Positions 1-9,618 are shown, counted from the stretch's first letter. The stretch is DNA of 64,000 nt from an uncultured bacterium (GCA_947073645.1 CAMTMK010000003.1:1-64000); one strand, 5' to 3'. A program made the numbers and translations. The notes: a model not told the origin generated them from the letters alone.

Positions 1-64
1 GAAATATAAATACAAATTAATAAGTCTGTCCAAAAATAATATAAATTTTGCCATGAAAATCCTC

Positions 65-859
65 TTAAATATCCATTTTAACAGAATTAGCACATTCGCA
101 TTCTGCTTGTTCAGACGGGATATTTTCTATCATAGTGAATAATAGAGATTTTAAATTAGCCACGTTATTATTAAACACTTCCATAACAGCTTCGTGAGAA
201 ACAGGAGGAACATCGCCGACAAGCCCTGCATCGTAGTCAGTAATAAGTGAAATATTTAACGGACACATATCCATTTCTTTAACAAGGTAAGCTTCAGGGA
301 ATGCTGTCATATTAATAACTTCCCAACCTTGATTTGTAAAGAATTTAGATTCTGATTTTGTAGAAAAACGAGGTCCGTTTATTACAACAACAGTACCTGT
401 TTCGTGAATTGTAATTCCTAAATCTTTACCTGTTTTAATTGCAAGTTCTCTTAATTCCGGACAATAAGTTTCGGCAGCAGACGGGTGAGTAACGATTGGT
501 CCTTCAAAGAAAGTAGTTTTTCTACCGTCTGTCCAGTCTACAAATTGGTCGCAAATTACAAAATCACCGGGCTTAACGTGTTTTTGCAAACTTCCTGCAG
601 CACAAGGTGAAATAACTCTTTCACATCCGATGTGTTTCATAGCCCAAACATTTGCCCTGTAGTTAATCAGATGAGGCAAAATAGTATGGTTTCTGCCATG
701 TCTTGGCATAAACGCGACTTTATGTTCACCGATTTTTCCGATAAATAAGCTGTCACTTGGCATTCCATAAGGTGTTTCAACTTTTACTTCTTCAATGTCT
801 TCTAAAAAACTGTAAAATCCTGAACCGCCAAATACGCCGATATCTGCTAATTTTTCCAT
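65..859 (-). CDS. mtnP: S-methyl-5'-thioadenosine phosphorylase
   Basis: Cytosolic purine phosphorylase that cleaves methylthioadenosine to adenine and methylthioribose-1-phosphate in methionine salvage. The 264-residue length is normal for the family. The N-terminal GVFGGSGFY, the PRHGR segment and the SPCAAGSL and NMTAFPEA stretches match the MTAP branch of family-2 nucleoside phosphorylases. The start follows a GAGAGGG ribosome-binding site. It is read away from the lytic transglycosylase across a 200-bp gap. A related purine phosphorylase specificity (inosine, guanosine) cannot be ruled out by eye. Confidence 0.93.
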   Translation of the reverse strand: MEKLADIGVFGGSGFYSFLEDIEEVKVETPYGMPSDSLFIGKIGEHKVAFMPRHGRNHTILPHLINYRANVWAMKHIGCERVISPCAAGSLQKHVKPGDFVICDQFVDWTDGRKTTFFEGPIVTHPSAAETYCPELRELAIKTGKDLGITIHETGTVVVINGPRFSTKSESKFFTNQGWEVINMTAFPEAYLVKEMDMCPLNISLITDYDAGLVGDVPPVSHEAVMEVFNNNVANLKSLLFTMIENIPSEQAECECANSVKMDI

Positions 860-927
860 AAAATTTTCCCTCTCATTTTTAATTATTTACTGTTTAAATC
901 TTAACATAAAAATACGAAAAAGGTAGT

Positions 928-957
928 TTGACTTGAAATTTATTTTTTTTGTAATAA
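928..957 (+). promoter_or_regulatory. Probable promoter of the lytic transglycosylase gene
   Basis: TTGACT at 928-933 and TAATAA at 952-957 with an 18-bp AT-rich spacer, about 100 bp before the chosen start. Confidence 0.4.
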
Positions 958-1060
958 TATGTAAGTATAAAATATCTTTAAAAGTTTTTGACCGCAGTTG
1001 AAGAAACGGGTCGTTAGGGGATTTTTAAGGATTTCAATTTACAACATAGAGGATTACATT

Positions 1061-1687
1061 TTGAAAAAATTATTACTGTTAACTTTTACACTTATGTGTA
1101 TATTGTTTACACATGCGTCTGCACAAGCTGCTGATGTTAACTCTGTAAAAGCAACAATAGTAAAACATGCTATTGAAATGGGTGTAGACCCTGCAATTGC
1201 GCTTAGTATTGCGCGTACAGAATCAGGGTTCAGACATGAGGCAAGAAGTTCTCATGGCGCTGTAGGGGTTTTCCAATTGATGCCTTCAACAGCAAGAAGA
1301 ATGGGCTTAAACCCTTATTCATTGAATGACAACATTAAGGGTGGAATTATGTATTATAAGAAAATGTATAATATGTTCGGCTCTGTTGAATTAGCACTTG
1401 CAGCTTACAATGCAGGGCCGGGGAATGTTAAAAAGTACAATGCAGTTCCTCCATTCGGTGAAACAAGACGTTTTGTCAGCAAAATTATGACTGACGTAAA
1501 CAGACAAAGAGTTACTCCTGACCCGATTGTCGCAAAGGTTAGAAGCGGTGCATATACAGCTCAGAAACCTTCAGGAGTTATCAAACCTGCATCTGCAAAA
1601 TTGATTGACGCAAAAGATTTACAGGTTGAGGTTTTGGAAGAAAAACCAATAGAATTGAAACTTGAAACATTAACAATTGCAATTTAG
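1061..1687 (+). CDS. Secreted lytic transglycosylase (SLT domain)
   Basis: Predicted peptidoglycan lytic transglycosylase acting outside the inner membrane. The start chosen is TTG at 1061, because AGAGGA lies 7 nt upstream and the protein then begins with a clean signal peptide (KK, hydrophobic core, ASAQA cleavage region). An in-frame TTG at 998 would add 21 residues without a signal-like start. The SLT/GEWL-like fold follows: catalytic Glu in ARTESGF, then GAVGVFQLMPSTA and the AAYNAGPGNVKKY motif. The last 70 residues are a low-complexity tail. Gene is single and ends in a strong hairpin terminator. Confidence 0.9.
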   Translation: MKKLLLLTFTLMCILFTHASAQAADVNSVKATIVKHAIEMGVDPAIALSIARTESGFRHEARSSHGAVGVFQLMPSTARRMGLNPYSLNDNIKGGIMYYKKMYNMFGSVELALAAYNAGPGNVKKYNAVPPFGETRRFVSKIMTDVNRQRVTPDPIVAKVRSGAYTAQKPSGVIKPASAKLIDAKDLQVEVLEEKPIELKLETLTIAI

Positions 1688-1690
1688 AAA

Positions 1691-1714
1691 AAAGAACCGC
1701 GAAAGCGGTTCTTT
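1691..1714 (+). terminator. Rho-independent terminator
   Basis: Perfect 10-bp stem AAAGAACCGC / GCGGTTCTTT with GAAA tetraloop, directly after the transglycosylase stop. Confidence 0.85.
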
Positions 1715-1723
1715 TAATATTTC

Positions 1724-1752
1724 TTTACAATTATTAAAGAATTTCTCATAAT
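1724..1752 (+). promoter_or_regulatory. Promoter of the 617-residue protein gene
   Basis: TTTACA at 1724-1729, 17-bp spacer, CATAAT at 1747-1752. An AGAAAGGA ribosome-binding site follows before the ATG at 1788. Confidence 0.55.
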
Positions 1753-1787
1753 AAGCCGTAATCATACATAGAAAGGATTATGTACTT

Positions 1788-3641
1788 ATGGGAATGTCAG
1801 CATCACAAGCGAGATTATTAAGCATTACCAGCCGATTGACTAATAATGAATTTCGCTCGCAGACAATTACAAATTCAAAACTACGCCTTGCTGAAAAGTC
1901 ACAAGAAGCAAGTGCAGAATACATGGATGCATTGAATTCTCAACAGTTAGTTTTTGGGGTTTATAGTGATAATGGTGAGTATACAACGCAAAAATTAACT
2001 CCTGCATTGATTTATGATTATGCACCATTAAAAAATCAATATGCATTGGTAAATCCTGCCGGTAAAATGTTAGTATCTGCTGTAGATGCTAGAAACTTTG
2101 AAAATTCAAATACTCTTTCTGAATTTTTGGATAATTATGGTTTGTTAGAAAATGTTGAATATACTCAAAAAGTTGAAAAACCAAATCCTAATTATCAAGA
2201 AGAATTAGATAAATACAATGAGGATAAACCTAAATATGATGCGTATGTTCAATATTTAAAAGATAAAGAGCAATATGATAAAGATTACAAAGCTTGGCAG
2301 GAAAGAAATCCGAATTATGATCAAGAATTAGAAATTTATAAAAATTGGGTTGCTACAATGGGTGACAAGAACATGTACAATGAATTTAGCTCAATTGTAG
2401 GAACAAGTGATAGTGCTATAGGCGATAGCTCTGGAACAAAATATTGTTATTCAAAAGCATTAAATGGTGATTCTGGATGTTATAAGCATATATTAAATTT
2501 GGTTATTAATTCCAACGGTACAGGTTGTGCTCCTATGGGTGTTACTACTACTACTGGTGAGTCTATTATGGTAAATGCTGGCGGCGGTGGTACTGAAAAT
2601 TCCATGGATGCATCGCAAAAAGATGTAATGGGTATGATTTCAAATGCAATGCCATATTGTAAATGTGATGAAGATGATGATTTGGGTACTTCTGGTAAAC
2701 AAAATAGTTTACAAGAAGTACTTGATGCCGGTACAGCTTCTGATGAAAATATTAAATTGATACAGTTGAAAAGTGATTATAAATTAGTTGTTGATAATGA
2801 TGGAACCCCAATACTTGATGCAAATGGAAAATATCAAACAGAATTAAAAACGTTATACGAAAAAGCTGTTGATTTATATTATTTAATTGATAATGGGTTG
2901 GTAACAGATCCTGTTGAAATGAAAGAGTTACTTATTAATTTCACTGATGGAGATATGAAAAATGTAAGTGTTCAAGCTCCAGAAGCTCCACCTGTTGAAC
3001 CTACTCCTGTTGCATTTACAGAATGCCCGATTAAGCCGTCGAATATAATTATTGAATATGTAAATAACAGTGAAACAACAGTTAATGATAAAGATAAAGC
3101 TCAATGGTATACGAATCTTTGGTATATGATGAATGGGTCTGATACTGTAAATAAGGTTCAACAAAAAGAAATTTTTGATGATGAAAAGAATGAATCTTAC
3201 AGCGTATTTGTGGTAGAGTCTGCTGAAAAATCAGGTAAAGGCGGAACTTATGAAGTCTTTGAAGATATGAGTTTATTCAAAAGTGATGATTGGCTTGAGT
3301 TTGCGTTAGAACACGGTATGGTTACTATGGTACAGGCTCAGTATACAAATCCTTCTGCTGATAGCGGTAAAGTTCCAGAATTAACTTCAGAAGGTATTAC
3401 TTGGAAGTCTATTATTTATACTAATGCGTCTGATATAAGATCTCAAGAAGATGAAGTTGCGATTGCGATTGCAGAAGTTAAGTATAAAAATGCAATTAGA
3501 GAGATTGAAAATAAGGACAAAAAGTTCGACCAAGACCTTAAAAAACTTGATACGGAGCACACTGCATTACAAACAGAATATGATTCAATAAAAGAAGTTA
3601 TCAGTAAAAACGTTGACAGATCTTTTAAAGCATTTTCATAA
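1788..3641 (+). CDS. Large hypothetical protein, MGMSASQARLL-type N-terminus
   Basis: Function not recognised. The protein has 617 residues and no obvious signal peptide or membrane helix. The N-terminal 120 residues, starting MGMSASQARLLSIT, look like a compact conserved block. Residues about 125-190 are a charged, Tyr/Lys/Asp-rich stretch of likely coiled coil. The middle (about 215-300) is Gly/Cys-rich with CYSKAL, GCAPMG and CKCDEDDD. The last 70 residues are strongly heptad-like. The N-terminal helix and long coiled coil resemble secreted filament or appendage proteins in general layout only. Monocistronic, with its own promoter and terminator. Confidence 0.8.
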   Translation: MGMSASQARLLSITSRLTNNEFRSQTITNSKLRLAEKSQEASAEYMDALNSQQLVFGVYSDNGEYTTQKLTPALIYDYAPLKNQYALVNPAGKMLVSAVDARNFENSNTLSEFLDNYGLLENVEYTQKVEKPNPNYQEELDKYNEDKPKYDAYVQYLKDKEQYDKDYKAWQERNPNYDQELEIYKNWVATMGDKNMYNEFSSIVGTSDSAIGDSSGTKYCYSKALNGDSGCYKHILNLVINSNGTGCAPMGVTTTTGESIMVNAGGGGTENSMDASQKDVMGMISNAMPYCKCDEDDDLGTSGKQNSLQEVLDAGTASDENIKLIQLKSDYKLVVDNDGTPILDANGKYQTELKTLYEKAVDLYYLIDNGLVTDPVEMKELLINFTDGDMKNVSVQAPEAPPVEPTPVAFTECPIKPSNIIIEYVNNSETTVNDKDKAQWYTNLWYMMNGSDTVNKVQQKEIFDDEKNESYSVFVVESAEKSGKGGTYEVFEDMSLFKSDDWLEFALEHGMVTMVQAQYTNPSADSGKVPELTSEGITWKSIIYTNASDIRSQEDEVAIAIAEVKYKNAIREIENKDKKFDQDLKKLDTEHTALQTEYDSIKEVISKNVDRSFKAFS

Positions 3642-3644
3642 TTT

Positions 3645-3668
3645 AAAAGCCCCTATTGGGGCTTTTTT
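3645..3668 (+). terminator. Terminator shared by convergent genes
   Basis: AAAAGCCCC, loop TATT, GGGGCTTTTTT. It lies between the stop of the 617-residue gene and the stop of the M20 peptidase, so it can serve both strands. Confidence 0.8.
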
Positions 3669-4830
3669 ATGAATTAAATGCTCTGAAAATTTCTTGCAAA
3701 AGTTCGTGACCTTTGAGGATTGATTTGTAATCTAAATATTCATCTTTTGTATGCATATTGCAAACTGTTGCCAAACCTACAAGGTACGGGATAAATTTTT
3801 CGCCTTTTGCGTTTGTTTCATTTGCGTAAATGTGAGTTTCTGCTCCTGCATGGAAAGTTGTAATATCAGGTTCTACGCCAACTTTTTTAGCGCAAGCTTC
3901 AAAAAGTATCGGAATAAATTTATCGTCAACTTTTTCAAACGGCGGAAGATGTTCTTCAAATTCAATCGAAACTGCTGCAAGATTTGAATGTGCTTTGCCA
4001 AATTCTTCAACTGTTGATGTAAATTGAGTTTTTAATTCATCTTCTTTTTGACGGCTTGAACTTCTTATTGAATAGCTTACAGAAGCTTCAGGATTGATGA
4101 TGTTTGTTACATTAATATTTCCCGCCAAAATTCCGCCGAGGTTGCAGGAAGTTACTACTTTGCCATCTTCTTCATAATATGTGCCTTGTGGAAGTTTTGA
4201 AATCAAGTCAGCAATAAGTTTTGCGGCATTTGCACGTGTTTTGTCGCCGATATCGATTCCGGAGTGACCTGCTTTATGGCTTTTTACACTGATTTTAACA
4301 AGTGTATAGCCCGCACCTGCTGTTTCAAGCTGTCCTAAAGTGTCGCTGTCGCAGACAAGTATATATTTTGATTTGATATCTTTAAAGTTTGTATGACGGA
4401 TGCCTGACATTCCGGATTCTTCGTCACGTGTGAAGTTGCATTCAAGTCCACCGTGTTTCATATCTGAATTTGCGATTTCTTTTGCTAAAAGAAGTGCGTT
4501 TGCAACACCTGCTTTGTCGTCAGCGCCTAAGGTTCTGCCTTCTGCGTGAATATTTTCGTTATTGTCAAGATATGTTTTAACAGGGCTGTCATCGCCTATT
4601 ACATCCATATGTGCAGATAATAACAAAGGTTCTTTTGTGCTGTCTGTTGCGGGAATATCAATTCTAACGTTTCCATAATCATCAAATCTGCAGTTCATAT
4701 TATTTTGTCCGCAATATGCTTGAATCCATTTCGCAACTTTTTCTTCGTGTAATGAAGGTGACGGAATTTCTGCGAGATTACAGAAAAGGTCAATAAGCTC
4801 GTGTTCTTTTCTTAAATTCTCTATTGTCAT
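3667..4830 (-). CDS. M20 family zinc peptidase (PepT-like)
   Basis: Predicted cytosolic di-zinc aminopeptidase of family M20, closest in style to tripeptidase T. The zinc-site pattern is visible: SAHMDVI with His74 and Asp76, GADDKAG with Asp104, DEESG with Glu137-Glu138, CDSD near 161-163 and a C-terminal His near 360 in NMHTKDEY. The 387-residue length fits. The dimerisation domain lies about residues 180-300. The substrate (tripeptide, other short peptide or amidated amino acid) cannot be told. The next gene upstream on this strand is mutS2, 60 bp away. Confidence 0.85.
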   Translation of the reverse strand: MTIENLRKEHELIDLFCNLAEIPSPSLHEEKVAKWIQAYCGQNNMNCRFDDYGNVRIDIPATDSTKEPLLLSAHMDVIGDDSPVKTYLDNNENIHAEGRTLGADDKAGVANALLLAKEIANSDMKHGGLECNFTRDEESGMSGIRHTNFKDIKSKYILVCDSDTLGQLETAGAGYTLVKISVKSHKAGHSGIDIGDKTRANAAKLIADLISKLPQGTYYEEDGKVVTSCNLGGILAGNINVTNIINPEASVSYSIRSSSRQKEDELKTQFTSTVEEFGKAHSNLAAVSIEFEEHLPPFEKVDDKFIPILFEACAKKVGVEPDITTFHAGAETHIYANETNAKGEKFIPYLVGLATVCNMHTKDEYLDYKSILKGHELLQEIFRAFNS

Positions 4831-4870
4831 GTTGTATCCTTTCTAAAATTATACCAATATTTTTCGGCAG

Positions 4871-4887
4871 GGCTACGTGCGTAGCAC
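4871..4887. repeat. Short palindromic repeat, copy 1
   Basis: GGCTACGTGCGTAGCAC, containing the 6-bp inverted repeat GCTACG/CGTAGC. An identical 17-bp copy occurs at 61396-61412. Here it sits between mutS2 and the M20 peptidase. Confidence 0.6.
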
Positions 4888-4892
4888 TCCTC

Positions 4893-7244
4893 TCAGTTTA
4901 TATCAATAACGCTTACACCGTCGCCGCCCTCGGCATCTTCTCCAGGTCGGAATTTTGCAACGTAAGGTGATGTGGATAAAAATTCTCTTACCGCCGATTT
5001 TAATGCGCCGGTGCCGTGCCCGTGAATTACTGTAACGCAGGCAAGGTTTGCAAGGCTTGCTTTGTCAAGGTAATTTTCTAAATCATCGAGTGCATCTTCA
5101 ACTTTAAGACCGCGCAGGTCAAGTGTATTTGAAATGTTCACGCGACGGAGTTCAAAGCTCTCAAACGAATTTGGTTTATAAACATTTTGTTTTTTTTCAT
5201 AAGAAGCATCGTATGGTGCAAGTTTATTACATTTTATTTTTGTTTTTATGTTGCCCATTTGAACTGTAACGTATTTGTTTTTGTCAGGAAGGCTCAAAAG
5301 AATTACAGGCTGGTTAAGTTCTTTCAAAATGAGTTTGTCGTTTATGTTTACAGAAATCCAGTCGATTTCTTCATAATGTTGTTTTTCGTCGTATTCTGAA
5401 AGTTTTCCGCGGAATTTTTGTTCCATTTGGGCAAGACGAGCGTAAGAACGGCGCGCAATTTTTTCTGATTTTTCACGTCGTAATTCGTCAAGAATATCTT
5501 TGATTTCTGCTTTTACTGATAAAAGCTCTCTGTCAAATTTGTCTTTAATTGTTTTGACGGTCTTTTTCTTATCTTTTTTTACTGCTTGAAGAGAGGTTTC
5601 ATATTCCTGTTTAAGATTTTCTGATGTTTCTTTTAAATTTTCTGCTTCTTCAAGGTTTTGGGTTAATTTTGCCTGTGTTTCCTGAAGTTTTTCAACAACC
5701 GCAATTGACGGGTCTTTTGATGAAATAATTATATCTTTTGCTTTTTGTGCTAAGTCTGCATCAAGTCCGAGGTTTTGTGCAATAGAAATTGCGTTGCTTA
5801 AACCTGGGATACCAATTAGAAGTTTATATGTGGGTTTTAAGGTTTCTGTGTTGAATTCAACCGATGCGTTTTTGAAATAGGGATTTGTATATTCAAGTGC
5901 TTTTAATTCGCCGTAGTGGGTTGTGATTGTTGATGTAACCTCTTTTTGTGCAAGTTTTTCTAAGATAACCTGTGCTAAAACCGCACCCTCTACAGGGTCT
6001 GTTCCTGCGCATATTTCATCTAAGATAACAAAAGTTTTGTCATTGCTCTGCTCCAGAATTTCAATGATATTTGTCATATGAGATGAGAATGTCGATAAAT
6101 TTTGTTGAATGCTCTGGTCGTCGCCTATATCAGCAAACACTTTTTCAAAAGGATAAACTTTTGCTCCTGTACAAGGCAGAAACATTCCTGATTTAGCCAT
6201 TAGGATAAATAGTCCGATTGTTTTTATAGTAACAGTTTTCCCGCCGGTGTTTGAACCTGTTATTACAACGGATTTGTAATCTTTGCCGATTTCAAAATTG
6301 TTTGTCACAATATTTTCAACATTTAGAAGCGGGTGTTTTATATTGTAAAACTCAATGATTTTATGAGTTGTAATTTCGGGTTCTACAGCTTGCAATTTCA
6401 CTGCATAGCGCGCTTTTGCGAAATGAAAATCTATTTTTGACAAGATTTCTTCACTTAGTTCAAGTGCTTTAAATTCATCTTTTACGAGGTTTGTAAGCCC
6501 TGTAAGTATTTTAATCATCTCAGAATGTATTTGAGATTTAATCTCACGGATTTTATTGTTTAACGGCACAATTTGTGCAGGCTCGATGTAAAAAGTTTTA
6601 TTAGTCGCTGATACATCGTGAACAATCCCGGGGACTTTGCTTTTTGACGATGCCATTACCTGAAAAACAATTCTGTCGTCGCGTGTTGTGTAAATGTTTT
6701 CCTGCAGATGTTTGGAAAAATCAGGCGAATTTAAAAGTGACGAAACTGTTGTGCGAAGATTTTTTTCGTTATCCCGTAATGCGCTGTAAAGCCCTTTTAA
6801 TTCAGGAGTTGCATCTTGGCGAATATTCAAGTTTTCATCGAACGTATTGAATATTTTTTCTTCAAGTTCTCTGTCAGCAACGAGATTTTGTGCCATATCT
6901 TTCAGAATTGCATCTTCAAGGTTATCGGTCAGGAATTTTTTTACCAATCTTGATGTTCTTAGAGTTTTTGCAATATCAATTAATTCATCTTCTGCCAAAT
7001 AACTTGTTAAGATATTGAATTTTGAAATATCTGCAACGAATTCTATCGGAATATCATTTGGCATATCAAGGATAAATTTTGCCTCGCGTGTGCACTGAAG
7101 CTCTTGATTTATTTGCACAATGTCGTCAAACGGGGTAAGGTTTAAGCATAACTCTTTGCTTTGCTGAATTTTAGCAAAGTTTGAAAGTTTGTCCAGTATT
7201 TTATCAAATTCAAGTGCTTTTCTGCTTTTGAGTGCAATTTCCAT
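4893..7244 (-). CDS. mutS2: MutS2 family ATPase/endonuclease
   Basis: 783-residue MutS2. The mismatch-recognition domain I of MutS is absent. The ABC-type ATPase has Walker A at residues 330-337 (GSNTGGKT) and Walker B ILDEICAGTDP near 405. A long coiled coil spans about 520-620, and a C-terminal Smr nuclease domain begins near 708 with LDLRGL and HGHGTG. The family suppresses homologous recombination and, in some bacteria, rescues collided ribosomes. Divergently transcribed from gltA across an 80-bp promoter region. Confidence 0.95.
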   Translation of the reverse strand: MEIALKSRKALEFDKILDKLSNFAKIQQSKELCLNLTPFDDIVQINQELQCTREAKFILDMPNDIPIEFVADISKFNILTSYLAEDELIDIAKTLRTSRLVKKFLTDNLEDAILKDMAQNLVADRELEEKIFNTFDENLNIRQDATPELKGLYSALRDNEKNLRTTVSSLLNSPDFSKHLQENIYTTRDDRIVFQVMASSKSKVPGIVHDVSATNKTFYIEPAQIVPLNNKIREIKSQIHSEMIKILTGLTNLVKDEFKALELSEEILSKIDFHFAKARYAVKLQAVEPEITTHKIIEFYNIKHPLLNVENIVTNNFEIGKDYKSVVITGSNTGGKTVTIKTIGLFILMAKSGMFLPCTGAKVYPFEKVFADIGDDQSIQQNLSTFSSHMTNIIEILEQSNDKTFVILDEICAGTDPVEGAVLAQVILEKLAQKEVTSTITTHYGELKALEYTNPYFKNASVEFNTETLKPTYKLLIGIPGLSNAISIAQNLGLDADLAQKAKDIIISSKDPSIAVVEKLQETQAKLTQNLEEAENLKETSENLKQEYETSLQAVKKDKKKTVKTIKDKFDRELLSVKAEIKDILDELRREKSEKIARRSYARLAQMEQKFRGKLSEYDEKQHYEEIDWISVNINDKLILKELNQPVILLSLPDKNKYVTVQMGNIKTKIKCNKLAPYDASYEKKQNVYKPNSFESFELRRVNISNTLDLRGLKVEDALDDLENYLDKASLANLACVTVIHGHGTGALKSAVREFLSTSPYVAKFRPGEDAEGGDGVSVIDIN

Positions 7245-7272
7245 AACTTTATTTTACATGCACAAAATTCAT

Positions 7273-7301
7273 TTGCAATTTGTAGTTATTTCTATTACAA
7301 T
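7273..7301 (+). promoter_or_regulatory. Promoter of the gltA-like gene
   Basis: TTGCAA at 7273-7278, exactly 17 bp, TACAAT at 7296-7301. The AAGAAGGGGA ribosome-binding site before ATG 7325 follows. Confidence 0.65.
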
Positions 7302-7324
7302 TGTCTTATAAGAAGGGGATACAA

Positions 7325-8695
7325 ATGGCTATAGAAAGACAGAGAGTACAAGAACAAGACAAAATTCAGCGTCGTTCAAATTTTGAACCTGTTGAAAGTA
7401 ATTTGACGGAAGAACAAGTAAAATTAGAAGCATCAAGATGTTTGAACTGTAAAAATCCGCGATGCGTTCAGGGATGTCCTGTTAATATTCAAATTCCGCA
7501 GTTTATTCAAGCGATTAAAGATGGTGATTTGAATAAAGCAGGTGAAATTATCCGCCAAACAAGTATGTTACCGTCTGTCTGCGGACGTGTTTGCCCTCAA
7601 GAAAGGCAGTGCGAAGGTAACTGTGTTCTTGGAATTAAGGGAGAAGCAGTTGCAATCGGCGCGTTAGAAAGATATGTAGGCGATAATACAAAAGCCGAAA
7701 TGCCTGAAATTAAACCTTCTGGTAAAAAAGTTGCGGTTGTAGGCTCAGGATGTGCAGGCATGACAGCAGCATGCGACTTGAGAAAAGAAGGTCACGAAGT
7801 TGAAGTTTTTGAAGCATTGCACGAACTCGGCGGGGTTTTGAGATACGGTATTCCGCCATTCAGACTTCCTCGTGTTGTTTTGGATAGAGAAATCGAAAAC
7901 TTAAAAGCAATGGGTGTAAAATTCCACACAAATGTTATTGTCGGCAAATCCATTACGCTAAAACAATTGAAAGAGGATGGCTTTGATGCTGTATTTATCT
8001 GCTCAGGTGCAGGATTACCCAAGATGTTGAATATTAAAGGCGAAAATCTTAACGGCGTTTTCTCCGCTAATGAATTTTTAACACGTGTAAATTTGATGCA
8101 CGCAGGTCAGCCTGACAGTCCGACACCATTGAGAGTTGGTAAAAAAGCCGCAATATTCGGCGGCGGCAACGTTGCTATGGATGCTGCAAGGACTGCTGTT
8201 CGCGTAGGCTTTGAAGAAGTTTATATTATATACAGACGTACCGAAAAAGAACTTCCTGCAAGGTTAGAGGAAATCCGCCACGCAAAAGAGGAAGGTATTG
8301 TATTCAAATTCCTTTATGCGCCGAAAGAAATTCTTGGTGAGGACGGATATGTTAAAGCTGTAGAATTGGAAGTTATGGAACTTGGCGAACCTGATGAAAG
8401 CGGACGTCAAAGACCGGTTTCAACAGGTAAAATTGAAACAATGGAACTTGATACCGTTATTGTTGCATTGGGAACAGGACCAAATCCGATTATTCAACGT
8501 TCTGCAGTTGAAGAAGGATTGGAAATAATTACCGATAAACGCGGATATATCACTGTTGATGCTGAAACAAGATGTACAAATCTTGATTGTGTTTACGCAG
8601 GCGGTGACGTTGCACCTGTAGGTGAATCTAATGCAATCAATGCAATGGGCGCAGGTAAAAAAGCTGCAAAAGCGATTAACGAAAAATTGTTATGA
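7325..8695 (+). CDS. gltA: NADPH-dependent glutamate synthase small-subunit family protein
   Basis: FAD/iron-sulfur oxidoreductase of the GltD/GltA/NfnB type. ATG 7325 is chosen because AAGAAGGGGA precedes it, giving 456 residues; an upstream TTG at 7301 overlaps the promoter. The N-terminal domain has the CLNCKNPRCVQGCPV and CGRVCPQERQCEGNC cysteine clusters for two [4Fe-4S] centres. An FAD-binding GSGCAGM and an NADP-binding GGGNVAMD follow. No large glutamate synthase subunit and no NfnA partner lie nearby, so it may act as a stand-alone enzyme or with distant partners; the substrate is not proven. The next gene overlaps its stop by 4 bp. Confidence 0.88.
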   Translation: MAIERQRVQEQDKIQRRSNFEPVESNLTEEQVKLEASRCLNCKNPRCVQGCPVNIQIPQFIQAIKDGDLNKAGEIIRQTSMLPSVCGRVCPQERQCEGNCVLGIKGEAVAIGALERYVGDNTKAEMPEIKPSGKKVAVVGSGCAGMTAACDLRKEGHEVEVFEALHELGGVLRYGIPPFRLPRVVLDREIENLKAMGVKFHTNVIVGKSITLKQLKEDGFDAVFICSGAGLPKMLNIKGENLNGVFSANEFLTRVNLMHAGQPDSPTPLRVGKKAAIFGGGNVAMDAARTAVRVGFEEVYIIYRRTEKELPARLEEIRHAKEEGIVFKFLYAPKEILGEDGYVKAVELEVMELGEPDESGRQRPVSTGKIETMELDTVIVALGTGPNPIIQRSAVEEGLEIITDKRGYITVDAETRCTNLDCVYAGGDVAPVGESNAINAMGAGKKAAKAINEKLL

Positions 8696-9531
8696 AAAAG
8701 ATAGTTTTTTTAATTACGATTATGATGTTTTGCAGTTGTCACGCATTTGAGCTTGACACATCGGTTGACGATGAAATTAGGAGGAATTATAACCCGTCGG
8801 CTATTGAACAATCTTTGCCTGCACTGCCGAAAGTTACTCCGACGCAAAACCCGCAGGTCACAGCACCGCCAAAAACACAACCCGTTGCTCAGCCTGCAAA
8901 ACCACAGATTGTAGTAAAAAAACTTCCCAATTCTCAAATTGACAAATCGACTGCAATAAGAATCCCAAAAGGTACAAAATTTAAAGTCCGCTCAAGCGCT
9001 TATTTGTCAGACAGCACAAGAACAGGTGCAAGGCTTAATTTTACTACATTACAGCCCGTGACAAAGCGCTATGTGACAATTCCTGCGGGAACTGTTTTTA
9101 ATGCAGTTGTCATAAATTCTCATCTGCCACAGGCAACAGGCAACGGCGGACTTTTGCAGATTGCAGTTGACGGTATGCGCTACAACGGCAGAAATTATTA
9201 TTCTCAAGGGAAAATTACAAAAGCAAACCATAAAAAAGTATTTGTAAATAACATAAAAGGCAAACGGCAATACTGGAAAGGTGTCGGTAATCAGATAAGT
9301 AAAGGACAGCAGTTTTATAAAAAAACGCGCAGAATTTCAAACAATCTGACAGATAATCCAATTACTTTGATTGTCGCTCCAGTGCCGACAATTGTGGGTT
9401 TGGGTGTTTATGCAGTGAATTTTGTCGGCTCGCCTATATTTTCAATAGGTTCAAAAGGCGGGAAACTATCAATTCCTGCGGGAAGCGAGTTTGAAATTAA
9501 ACTTCTTGAAGATATTTATTTGGAATATTAG
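8692..9531 (+). CDS. Secreted hypothetical protein
   Basis: Function unknown. The start ATG overlaps the gltA stop (ATGA), so translation is probably coupled. Residues 1-18 form a signal peptide (KK, hydrophobic core, CSCHA). A Pro/Gln-rich linker follows to about residue 85. A C-terminal domain contains two IPAG-type motifs (IPAGTVFNAV and IPAGSEFEIKL), a layout seen in periplasmic beta-rich domains of VirB10/TrbI style; that similarity is only impressionistic. A hydrophobic stretch lies near 225-245. Confidence 0.7.
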   Translation: MKKIVFLITIMMFCSCHAFELDTSVDDEIRRNYNPSAIEQSLPALPKVTPTQNPQVTAPPKTQPVAQPAKPQIVVKKLPNSQIDKSTAIRIPKGTKFKVRSSAYLSDSTRTGARLNFTTLQPVTKRYVTIPAGTVFNAVVINSHLPQATGNGGLLQIAVDGMRYNGRNYYSQGKITKANHKKVFVNNIKGKRQYWKGVGNQISKGQQFYKKTRRISNNLTDNPITLIVAPVPTIVGLGVYAVNFVGSPIFSIGSKGGKLSIPAGSEFEIKLLEDIYLEY

Positions 9532-9559
9532 TCTAAGTGTATGATTTATTGTAAAAATA

Positions 9560-9588
9560 TTGTTTAAAATCTGAATTCAGGTTATAAT
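9560..9588 (+). promoter_or_regulatory. Promoter of hppA
   Basis: TTGTTT at 9560-9565, 17-bp spacer, TATAAT at 9583-9588. GAAAGGGAG precedes the ATG at 9619. Confidence 0.7.
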
Positions 9589-9618
9589 ATTTGCCGTAGA
9601 AAGTGAAAGGGAGAAACT

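Noticed and set aside
998..1060. TTG 998 as the start of the lytic transglycosylase
   Set aside because: It would place 21 charged residues before the signal peptide; TTG 1061 has AGAGGA and gives a standard signal peptide.
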